From Flavobacteriales bacterium (GTDB taxonomy: Bacteria > Bacteroidota > Bacteroidia > Flavobacteriales > UA16), in assembly GCA_030831885.1 (NCBI GenBank), contig JAURKF010000294.1:1-34714 (forward strand): DNA of 34,714 nucleotides, written 5' to 3'. Made by a program: the position numbers and the translations under genes. The notes below the pieces were generated by a model. The model saw only the letters and a program-made list of their open reading frames with translations, was not told the DNA's origin and did not search any database. Below, piece by piece: positions 18,063 to 27,800 of the stretch (position 1 is the first letter of the stretch; each line of letters opens with the position of its first letter).

Positions 18063-19754
18063 ATGAAGACAGAGTTGATTGTTAAACTGCGCGGACTTCT
18101 CGCATTGGAGGATGTTGCCTCCATGCGCGATGGAGTCCGTGAAATCCGCAATGATTGGAAAGCCGAGACTGCCAAGGAACGCCAGTTACAACTGGAAGCT
18201 TTTAAGGCAGAAGAACACCCGGAAGAGGTTGAATTTGTGTACACCCCTCACGAGCTGGAAGGTGAGTTACAGGAGTTGCTGAAGGTTTATGAAGATCGTG
18301 TTGAAGAGCACGGTAAAAAGTTGGCTGCAGAGCGTCAGCAAAACTTTGAAAAAAAGAAAGGCATTCTTGCTGAAATGGATGTTCTGATTAAGGATGAGCA
18401 GAATATTGGTAAGGCGTTTTCAACGCATAAGGCCTTAAAGGAGCAATGGGATGCTATTGGTGATGTGCCCGGCGACAAATACCATGACCTTCAGGAAAAA
18501 TGGCAGCGCTGCAATCATGAGTTTTTCTATAACATCAATATTTATAAGACTCTTCAAGATCATGATTTGAAAATCAATCTTCGCAAGAAAGAAGAAATGA
18601 TTGAAGAGGCCAAGAAATTGGCTGAGGTAACAGTCATCAACGATCTTGAAGTACTCATAAAAAAGTTCCAGCGTGAATGGATGAATATCGGTCCCTCACC
18701 GCGTGAAACATTTAAGGAGTTAGGCGATACATTTTTTGGTATTCTGCGTGAGTCGCAAAACAGGGTGCAGGCGCACTACGACGAGATTCACAAGCATAGC
18801 GATGAGAACCTTACCAAGAAAAAGGAATTGGTGAGGAAGATGAGTGAGATATTGACAATGGAGATTTCCAATGCGGCAACCAGCAATCGCTGGACCGACG
18901 AGGTGTTGAAATTGCAGGAGGAGTGGCGTACCATAGGCTGGGCGCGCAAAAAGGAAAACGAAGAAGTTTGGCAGGAATTCCGCGGACTATGCGATTTGTT
19001 CTTTAGTAAGCGCAATGCACTGTTTGAAGAAAAACGCTCGGCCTATAAAGTGAACAAGGAAAAGAAGGAGGCTCTTATCGAGCGCGCGCGAGCTATTCAG
19101 AATAGCGATGACTGGAAGATGGCGACTGAAGACTTAAAGCGCCTTCAGGAAGAGTGGAAGGCCGTAGGTGGAGCCGATCCTCGTGAAGAGCAGAAGTTGT
19201 GGCAGCGCTTCCGTTCAACCTGCGATCACTTTTTCGCACGTAAGAAAGAGAACTACTCCAAAATCATAGAGGAGCAAACTCAGAACCTTGCCCTGAAGAC
19301 AGATATGCTTGTAGAGTTGGAAGCATTGGAGCTTTCCGGCAACAAGGGTACTGATTTGTCAGCGTTGAAGGCTTTTGGAGAGCGCTGGCATGCTGTGGGT
19401 TTTGTCCCGAAGGACAAGGTCAAGGAGGTAATGGATCGCTACAACCAATTGCTCGATGTTAAGTACGGACAAATCAATGCCGATCGTGAGCAACGCGAGA
19501 TGTCAAATTTCCGCAATAGGCTTGATACATTGAAAACAAGTGCCAATGGTGAAGTTCAATTGAAACGAGAGAAGAATTTTATGCGTGAGAAAATTGAAAA
19601 GCTCAAGCATCAAATCACGCAATATGAAAATAACATGGGTATTTTCACGGGCAAAGGAGCTGAAGCGTTGCGTAAGGATATTGAAAAGAAAATCAAAGCA
19701 ACCGAGCGTGAGATTGAAGACATCAAAAAGAAGATGCAGTTGCTTGGTTCTTAA
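18063..19754 (+). CDS. DUF349 repeat protein, coiled-coil rich
   Basis: The 563-residue, highly charged helical protein has five DUF349 units. Each has the pattern L-x-E/R-x-W-x-x-I/V-G followed by a polar helix and FF or a similar aromatic pair: KEQWDAIGDVPGDKYHDL, REWMNIGPSPRETFKEL, EEWRTIGWARKKENEEVW, EEWKAVGGADPREEQKLW and ERWHAVGFVPKDKVKEVM. The C-terminal 70 or so residues form a coiled coil (KLKHQITQYENN onward). There is no signal peptide, so it is cytoplasmic. DUF349 proteins are common in Bacteroidota and their role is not established. The gene has its own promoter, and its stop overlaps the stop of rfaE2 on the other strand. Confidence 0.88.
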   Translation: MKTELIVKLRGLLALEDVASMRDGVREIRNDWKAETAKERQLQLEAFKAEEHPEEVEFVYTPHELEGELQELLKVYEDRVEEHGKKLAAERQQNFEKKKGILAEMDVLIKDEQNIGKAFSTHKALKEQWDAIGDVPGDKYHDLQEKWQRCNHEFFYNINIYKTLQDHDLKINLRKKEEMIEEAKKLAEVTVINDLEVLIKKFQREWMNIGPSPRETFKELGDTFFGILRESQNRVQAHYDEIHKHSDENLTKKKELVRKMSEILTMEISNAATSNRWTDEVLKLQEEWRTIGWARKKENEEVWQEFRGLCDLFFSKRNALFEEKRSAYKVNKEKKEALIERARAIQNSDDWKMATEDLKRLQEEWKAVGGADPREEQKLWQRFRSTCDHFFARKKENYSKIIEEQTQNLALKTDMLVELEALELSGNKGTDLSALKAFGERWHAVGFVPKDKVKEVMDRYNQLLDVKYGQINADREQREMSNFRNRLDTLKTSANGEVQLKREKNFMREKIEKLKHQITQYENNMGIFTGKGAEALRKDIEKKIKATEREIEDIKKKMQLLGS

Positions 19755-20251
19755 CCCTTGTTCCGTTTGATTTTTTCTACGGCTGTAGTTGTTGAATAAC
19801 CTTCAACGAGTGGGATACAAACTACTTGTCCTCCGCGTTGAATAGTTTCTTTGGAACCTACGATGTAGCGTTTCGATGAGGGGTTGGATTCTTCCGCATC
19901 GTAATCCCCTCCTTTTACAAGCACATCGGGTTGAATAACTTCAATGAGTGCGGCTGGAGTATCTTCCGAAAAGACTACCGCGGCATCTACACAGCGCAAG
20001 GCAGCAATTACCGCAACTCGGGCACGTTCATCGTGAATAGGTCGCTCAGGACCTTTGTTGAGGCGTTTTACGGAGGCGTCATCATTGATTCCCACAACCA
20101 GGTAATTACCCAATCGGCTTGCCTCCTCCAGGTATTTTACGTGACCAACATGAAGGATATCGAATACACCATTGGTGAATACTATTTTCAGTCCGTCTAT
20201 AGCTCTGCGCTTCAGAGCTTGGAGTAATTCAGGAGGAAGTTGGCAAGCCAT
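19751..20251 (-). CDS. rfaE2: D-glycero-beta-D-manno-heptose 1-phosphate adenylyltransferase
   Basis: The 166-residue protein, from the ATG at 20251, transfers AMP to heptose 1-phosphate to make ADP-heptose for the LPS core. It matches the HldE C-terminal (RfaE2) half as a stand-alone enzyme. The nucleotidyltransferase start is FTNGVFDILHVGH with HxGH at 34-37, followed by KGGDY at 113-117 and the EGYSTT end motif at 150-155. A longer frame to 20278 begins at TTG and would overlap the upstream gene by 20 bases, so I prefer the ATG, which leaves 7 bases between the genes. It is the last gene of the leftward panD group. No kinase half is nearby. Confidence 0.93.
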   Translation of the reverse strand: MACQLPPELLQALKRRAIDGLKIVFTNGVFDILHVGHVKYLEEASRLGNYLVVGINDDASVKRLNKGPERPIHDERARVAVIAALRCVDAAVVFSEDTPAALIEVIQPDVLVKGGDYDAEESNPSSKRYIVGSKETIQRGGQVVCIPLVEGYSTTTAVEKIKRNKG

Positions 20252-20258
20252 GGCAGGT

Positions 20259-21206
20259 TTATTTACGTGAGGTTGCAATCATAAAGCTAACCGCACCGAC
20301 CAAAATATCCCAAGGCGTTTTAATGGACCATGAAATGAGTGCGTATAACTCACCGACTTTAACAGGGAATCCCAGAGCCTGCAGACCGAGAATTGCCATG
20401 CCATGAAATGCTCCAGCTCCTCCGGGTGTTGGCACCAACATTCCGAGACTGCTCGCAGCCATGAAGAAAACAGTTTGACGAAGTGTAATGGTGCAGGTTT
20501 CTTCCAATGCCAGCAGCGATGTGAATGTCATGAGCAGCCAGAATACCCAAATGCCAAAGGAATATGCACAAAAGAGCATTTTTCGTTTTAATCTGAAAAT
20601 GCTTTTTAATCCGTCGACCATACCCAAGAAAAACTCTCGGATTTTTTTGAAAATCGGGATGTGCTCAAACTTTCTGAGCAGAAACAGAAAGAGTATGAAG
20701 GCGGCAATTCCGGCGAAAAGCAGAATAAGAATCAATTTACCTCTGCTTCCTTCGGCCTGTGAAAAGATGGCATTGAATGCATCGGGTTCGAGCGCGAAAG
20801 CGAGGAAAATCAGTGTGGCCATGAGAACGATGTCGACTATTCGCTCCAGAAGCACCGTTCCGATTAATATATTGACGGGAACGTGGTCGGTTCTGTTGAG
20901 CAATGTGCAACGCGCTAATTCACCCGATCGGGGAATGAGGTTATTCATACAATACCCAAAAGCCACCGAGTGCACAGCCCACCAGTCGCGTACACGATAG
21001 CCCATAGGTTCGAGCATGATATTCCAGCGCAATCCTCTGAGAACTGTGGCGATATACCCGAACACAAACGAGGCAAACACCCAAGGCCATTTCACCTTTC
21101 GAAGAGCCGGAAGAATGTCTTTTTCCCAACTATAGTCCTCATAAATGTACCACATCAGCACAGCTGCAAGGCCGAGAAATACGATGTATGTGATTGCTTT
21201 TTTAAT
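20259..21206 (-). CDS. Flippase-like membrane protein (LPG synthase TM region / YbhN family)
   Basis: The frame encodes about 315 residues if it starts at an ATT codon at 21206, or 300 from a GTG at 21161. It has the YbhN/AglD-type layout: several membrane helices, the early LRGLRWNIMLEPMGY segment, then NNLIPRSGELARCTLL and a C-terminal PTPGGAGAFHG motif with further helices. The GTG start would cut the first helix in half, whereas the upstream codons complete it (KKAITYIVFLGLAAVLMWYI). No ATG, GTG or TTG lies in frame before it after the TGA. Related proteins include the membrane domain of lysylphosphatidylglycerol synthase (MprF). The substrate here is unknown. It sits between panD and rfaE2, all leftward. 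Confidence 0.85.
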   Translation of the reverse strand: MKKAITYIVFLGLAAVLMWYIYEDYSWEKDILPALRKVKWPWVFASFVFGYIATVLRGLRWNIMLEPMGYRVRDWWAVHSVAFGYCMNNLIPRSGELARCTLLNRTDHVPVNILIGTVLLERIVDIVLMATLIFLAFALEPDAFNAIFSQAEGSRGKLILILLFAGIAAFILFLFLLRKFEHIPIFKKIREFFLGMVDGLKSIFRLKRKMLFCAYSFGIWVFWLLMTFTSLLALEETCTITLRQTVFFMAASSLGMLVPTPGGAGAFHGMAILGLQALGFPVKVGELYALISWSIKTPWDILVGAVSFMIATSRK

Positions 21207-21275
21207 GGTCGGAAATGTAAGTGCTCAAAAATGGGAGGTGGCTGGCAGTTATTACCCTGACTTTCCTAAAGTTGT

Positions 21276-21629
21276 TCACTTTGCGAGTTGATTAGTGGCG
21301 GTATCCGGAAAAACAATAGTGGGTTTAAATGATTTGGCTTCCTCGCGGGTCATGTGAGCGTAGGTGACCACAATTACGATGTCGCCGAGAGTGACTTTTC
21401 TTGCTGCCGGACCGTTGAGACAAACTACGCCGCTACCGCGGTCCCCGGCGATAATGTAGGTTTCGAGCCGCTCACCATTCATGCAGTTTAGAACCTGAAC
21501 TTTTTCCCCTTCAATCATATCAGCAGCATCCATGAGTATGGGATCAAGCGTAATGCTTCCGATATAATTGAGGTTGGCCTCGGTTACGGTAACGCGATGA
21601 ATTTTGGATTTAAGCACTTCAAGTAACAT
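21276..21629 (-). CDS. panD: Aspartate 1-decarboxylase
   Basis: The 117-residue proenzyme decarboxylates aspartate to beta-alanine for pantothenate and coenzyme A synthesis. It self-cleaves between Gly24 and Ser25 ([10 protein letters not shown]), and Ser25 becomes the pyruvoyl cofactor. The downstream active-site features [12 protein letters not shown] and [10 protein letters not shown] are typical, and the length is normal. A perfect TAATTTTG -7 element ends 5 bases before the ATG, so the transcript may be nearly leaderless. The flippase-like gene follows after 69 bases. Confidence 0.97.
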   Translation of the reverse strand: MLLEVLKSKIHRVTVTEANLNYIGSITLDPILMDAADMIEGEKVQVLNCMNGERLETYIIAGDRGSGVVCLNGPAARKVTLGDIVIVVTYAHMTREEAKSFKPTIVFPDTATNQLAK

Positions 21630-21634
21630 GGCTG

Positions 21635-21642
21635 CAAAATTA
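21635..21642 (-). promoter_or_regulatory. Candidate -7 element (TAATTTTG) for panD, very close to the start codon
   Basis: On the minus strand this is an exact TAnnTTTG match, 5 bases before the panD ATG. Initiation about 7 bases downstream would put the transcript start at or next to the start codon. No clear TTTG is seen at -33. Confidence 0.35.
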
Positions 21643-21715
21643 ACTGCTGAAAGCTCTTAACATAGACTAACTGATAAATTGAGTTCTGCGGCGCCCTGTT
21701 TTGCGGTTGCAATTT

Positions 21716-21723
21716 TACTTTTG
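21716..21723 (+). promoter_or_regulatory. Candidate -7 element (TACTTTTG) for the PKD gene
   Basis: This is an exact TAnnTTTG match, 103 bases upstream of the PKD-protein ATG, giving a leader of about 95 bases. A TTTTG lies only 12 bases before it, too close for a normal -33 element, so the call is tentative. Confidence 0.3.
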
Positions 21724-21826
21724 AAGGTGAATCCTACATGCACCTTTCGGAAGAGAGGTTTAAGGATATTAATGGGAAAAGCTTGAATTTCTGTATCTTT
21801 CTCGAAATATCGTCGTATAAATCCTC

Positions 21827-24800
21827 ATGAACCGGCCATTTTCCAATAGAAAATGTTTTTTGGCGACCATGTTTATGGCGATGGCGGCGGTTTATGGACA
21901 TGCTCAGTGTCCTAGGGTCTTTGACTTTAACGGCCAGACACCCGCGAATAATCCTTTTTGGTATTCCTGCACAGGTGATGCTTTTACGTTCAATCTGAGT
22001 TCGCCGAACACCTGGAATGGTTTCTCGATTAACTGGGGTGATGGTTCGCCAATAACTACAGGAACAAGCTGGAGCCCACCTACTTTTCAAACACACGTAT
22101 ATGCGCCTGCTGTTACAACCTATACTGTAACCATAACAGAAACATCCACAGGCTGCACAATCACCGGAACGGTAGTAATGGAGGAGGCTACCAGCGCCTC
22201 CATTCAAATTCCGGTTGGTGGTGTAACTCAGGCATGCGCTCCCCAAACCATGGAGTTTATCAACTCATCCACAAATGTTTCAGGAACTACACAATTTACC
22301 TGGGATTTTGGTGATGGTTCTCCGCCATTGAACTTTGACCACACTAATTTGGGTCAAACCATTTCTCACACCTATCAGCAAGGTACCGTCGATTGTGAAA
22401 CTGAGGTTACATTGACTGCACAGAATATGTGTAATATGGTTCAAGGGGGTAACTCGACAGCCACGTTCAATCCAATTCGTATTTGGGATATCGACGATGC
22501 TGCGATCTCCTCTTCGGCGACGGTGTTGTGCTACCCTGACACAATCGTAACGCTTACCAACGCAACAGAACGCAATTGTCTTTTTCAGGGAAATATATTT
22601 CAGCGCTATGAGTCGTGGAACCTAGGCAACTACTGGGGAACCGGCCAGGATAGTATTATTGATTGGACGCCCTGGCCACCAAGTTTTCCACGTACTCTTC
22701 ATTTACCGGGAATAGGGTCGTATACATTCGAATTGGCAGATTCCAATTTTTGCGGAGTGGCCTACGCAAGTATTACAATTCAAGTGGTACCGCCCCCAAC
22801 TGCGCAAATTGCCGCAAATGCCGATACCGTTTGCGTCGGTCAGCCCATTACCTTTTTTCAGCAGTCATTCGGTGGAGCGAACGTTTTCAAGTGGAACTTC
22901 GGGAACAATGCAACCTGGTTTACTACAGGCTCCGGCAATCTTTCTTACCAATACAATGCTCCGGGAACCTATCAGGTAGGAAGCGCCGTCAGTGTGCAGG
23001 GAAGCAGTGGTTGTGCGGATACGGCATATGTTACAATCGTTGTTTTACCCAATCCCCTTGTAGCGATTAGTGCCGATGAAACAGAGGGTTGTGATCAGTT
23101 GCAGGTAGATTTCACCGCTGTAGCTCCCAACGCGGTGAGTTGGGTTTGGAACCTGGATAATGGCGGTGCACCATTCAATGGCCTCAATCCACCTGTTGTG
23201 AACTACACTCAACCGGGCCAATATCATGTTACGCTATCAGTAGAAAATGCATTTGGTTGCGCCGCTCAGGATGATATCACAATCGAGGTGTATGAATCGC
23301 CGCAGGTCGATTTCAACGTATTTAACTTATGTGAAGGGGCAGTTGCTCAGTTTACGGATTTGACGGTTTCTGCCGGGAATAATGACATTACTGATTGGAA
23401 CTGGTCGTTTGGTGACGGAACCGTTTCGGATCTTCAGAACCCCACGCATTTTTACAACGGTACCGGAAGTTTTCTTGTTCAGCTTTTTATCACAACGGAA
23501 CACTGCCCGGGTCAAACTTCCGAAACGGTAATCGTACAAGAGGCCCCTGTAGCTGCGCTAGAAGCTGATGTGCAAATTGGATGCACGCCTCTTCTTGTGA
23601 ATTTCGAGAACTTGAGTGAACCAGCTGCTTCCTTTGAGTGGGATTTTGGCAACGGCCAAACCACAACGAATTTTTCAGGGCAGTTTACGTTTCTAAATAC
23701 AGGAAGCACAGACACCTCTTATCAAGTAATATTGGCTGCTCTCAATTCTTTTGGTTGTGGCACGCGCGACACGGTAGAAATTGTGGTTCATCCATCGGCA
23801 AGGGCTGATTTTATAGACAATAGTACTCCTCCCACGTGTGGACCTTTGGAGGCGTCTTTTCAGAATCTGTCTCAAAACGCATTCGGGTATGCCTGGGATT
23901 TTGGTGATGGGTTTACCTCCAATGCTGTAAGTCCTACGCATACTTATTTCAATAACTCAGCATTTCTCGACATCTTCGAGGTAACGTTGATTGCATTTAA
24001 TCTGCAGGGGTGTAACGATACTATATCGAGTACCGTCTTTGTGTATCCACTCAATAATATCAACCTCAATATTCCGGTAACACAGGGATGTGGACCCCTC
24101 ACTGTAAATATGCCTTTTGTGAGTGGTTTGCAAACCTATTTATGGGATTTCGGCGATGGATCTACATCACTCTTTGCAACCCCACTTCATACGTTCAATA
24201 ACAATACGACTGAACCCATAGTGTATGATGTTACTCTTATCGGAACTTCTGCTTTTGGTTGCCCTGATACTGCAACAACAGAGATTACAGTTTTCCCAAA
24301 TTCGGTATCACAGTTTAACACAGATGTGAATTCCGGGTGTTCACCCCTCACGGTAAGCATTACGAATTTGTCTTCAGGTGCCGATACCTATAATTGGAAT
24401 TACGGTGATGGTGCTGTATCGCAAGTAACTGCTGATTTGCACACCCATACATTTGTCAATAATGGAACGACTCCGCTGGTAAGGACAATTGCCTTGGCCA
24501 CGCAGAACATTTATGGTTGTCTAAGTTCTTCCAATACCAACATTGAGATTTATCCTCAAATCGAAGTTTCATTTGTTGAACCTGCAGATGTGTGTTCTCC
24601 GGCAACAGTTCCGTTCAGTAATACGAGTATCAATGTTTCCTCTTATTCGTGGAACTTTGGAAACGGACTTCAGTCTGTTGCAATAAATCCCACATCCGTT
24701 TTTGAGAATATTACGGATAGTGATGTGCCCTTTACCGTTACACTAACCGGCTCTTCTGTTTTTGGCTGCGTTGATTCCATGTCGCATACTTTCCTCGTAA

Positions 24801-27800
24801 AGACTACTCCTGTGGCTTTGTTTGCGTTGAACGAACTTGCAGCGTGCGCTCCTGTTGAAGTAGAAATTAGCAATCAAAGTGTGAGGGCTGATAACCTGCT
24901 TTGGAGTTATGGAAACGGAACCACCTCAAATACTACAGATTCGCTTCAGCAGCTGGTATATGAAAACAACGGAACTATTGCGCAGGAATTTGTAATAACA
25001 CTCCTTGCTACTACTGACGAAGGTTGCTCCAGTCAGCAGAGTTCAACGCTTACCGTGTACCCGCTTATTGAAGCCGGCTTTATTGAGCCCTCTGACTATT
25101 GCGCTCCTGCTACTGTTCAGTTCAACAGCACCAGCATAAATGCAAACTCACTGCAATGGGACTTCGGCAACGGAGCGGTGTCTTCTATTCCCGCACCGAC
25201 TTCCTTTTTTGTAAATGATACAGATGACCCAATTGAATACGACGTGCAGTTGATTGCAACCTCAACGTATGGGTGTGTCGATACCATTGCTTATCCGCTA
25301 ATAGTAAACCCAACCCCTGTAGTCGATTTCCAGCCCGATGTATTTGCCGGGTGTGCGCCTGTGGAAGTAACCTTTACCAATAATTCACTCCACGCCGATG
25401 ACATTGTATGGTCATACGGCGACGGCGCTGAATCAACTACGACGGCGAATACTCACACACACGTTTATACGAATACAGGCATAGGTCCTGATGTTCTGCA
25501 GGTAACATTGTCGGCCGTTACTGACGAAGGCTGCAATTCTTCTTCAACGGTCGAGATAACTATTTATCCCGGTGTTACTGCGGGTTTCCTTGACCCCGGT
25601 GAGTTTTGCTCTCCTGCCCAAGTTGCATTGGTCAATACAAGCCAAAATGCTGTCACCTTTCAGTGGTCGTTTGGCAATGGGCTCATGTCCATTATGCCCA
25701 ATCCAACAACAAACTATTCCAATACTTCGGGTGAAACCGAGATATATGATATTTCGCTCTTGGCGGCAAACGCTTATGGTTGCGTCGATTCCATTCAACA
25801 GCAGGTAACGATTTTTGCTACACCGGATGTGGATGTGCTTGCGAATGTGAATGCCGGATGCTCTCCACTGGTAGTGACATTTGCAAACGAAACAACTTTT
25901 GCTGATAACTTCATATGGCAATATGGCGATAACACTTCTTCCAATACGGCAGCAACACAGCATGCGCATACTTTCATGAATAATGGAAACGATGCTGAAG
26001 AATTTGAGGTCTTTATGCAGGCGTCTACCATAGAAGGATGCACAGCACAGGCAAACATTATCATACAGGTTTACCCGGATGTAGAAGCTTCATTCGAAGA
26101 TCCAGGATCTTTCTGCTCTCCGGTAAGTGTTGGATTTATAAATACGAGTGATAACGGGTCATCATATCAATGGGATTTTGCCAATGGAGTTCAATCCATC
26201 ATGGAAGATCCGGTAATTTATTTTTCCAACAATTCCGATACTACTCAGGTATTCGATGTGTCGTTATTGGTTACATCTGCCTACGGATGCGAGTCGCAGT
26301 ATACCGCGCCGCTAACCGTGTACCCGCTTCCCAATGCATCCTTTGTGATGAATGAGAGCAATGCATGTGAACCCGGACCTCTAACATTATTCAACAACAC
26401 TACGGGTGCGGCATCTTACATGTGGGATTATGGCGATGGAACAGCTTCTATAACGGCAGCATCTGCGCATACGCATGATTATTCGAACGCGCCATTTCAA
26501 ACCAACAGCTACACTGTTTTACTAGTAGCCACTTCGCAGGATGGATGCACAGATCAGATGTCGCTGAATTACACGATCTATCCGGATGTAGTGGCCTTAT
26601 TTACGACCGATACAATAGGTTGTTCGCCTCATTTGGCTCCGCTTATTAATCAGAGTGTAGGCGCTGTATCTTATCAATGGTCCTTTAGCGATGGACAAGT
26701 TTCTTCACAGACCTCTCCGGCACTTACTTTCAATGCGCCGTTCGATACTGATGTGGATGTTGAGGCACAACTTGTAGCAACGAATGTATTTGGTTGCTCC
26801 GATACTTTATCGCGCACCATTCATGTGATGCATACGCCTCAAGCGATTGCACAAATTGATACGGTGCTTGGTTGTTATCCATCTACTGTAGTTTTCTATA
26901 ACGGATCCATAGGAGCCGATGGATACACTTGGATGTATGGAACAGGTCAGACGTCCAATACCGCCGAGGAGTTTCACGAGCATCAATATGTCAATATTAC
27001 TGATGAGCTTTTCACGTTTAATATCATTTTACAGGCAACTACAGATTATGGCTGCACCAATAGTGACCAATTGACACTTGATGTTCCGCCCGAAGTTCAG
27101 GCAGACTTTAACTCTATACAGCAGGGCTGTTCACCGCTTGAGATATATTTTGATAACATCAGTGAGGGTGGTACGACTGTCGAATGGGATTTTGGTGATG
27201 GCGATAATTCCAATTCATATGAACCGCAGCATACGTTTTTTAATTGGGGTACCAATGACACGACCTATGCAGTGACGCTTTTGCTGTATGATAATTTTGG
27301 TTGTGCCGACACCATGACGAAGAACATTGTGGTATTTGCCAATCCTATTGCAGGTTTTGAAGTAACACCACAATCGCAATTATGGCCTAATGCAACGATT
27401 GAAATTACCAACACTACTATCGGAGGTAATCTTGGTGCTACCTGGAATATGAGCGATGGTTCCTTTTTATTTGATGTAAATCCCGGTAGCTATACCTATG
27501 AAACATGGGGTGAATTCACTATTCAATTGGTAGTGAGTAATGGCTTTTGCAGTGATACCTCGTATCGGACCATTGAAATATTACCGCCCGCGCCGATAGC
27601 CAATTTTGCCGGTCCTGCTGATGGTTGCGCTCCGCTTAGGGTTCAGTTTACGAACTTGAGCGAGAATGCTATTGTTTCAACTTGGTCGTTTGGCGACGGC
27701 AACCAATCAACTGCTCAAAATCCGGTTTATACCTATTATCAACCCGGAATTTATACCGTATCGTTGAACGTAGTTGGCCCTGATGGAAGCAGTAACACCA

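Noticed and set aside
21734..22246. A 170-residue minus-strand frame over the start of the PKD gene
   Set aside because: Its protein has low-complexity, cysteine-rich composition with no motifs and lies antisense to the signal peptide and first PKD unit. It is a shadow.
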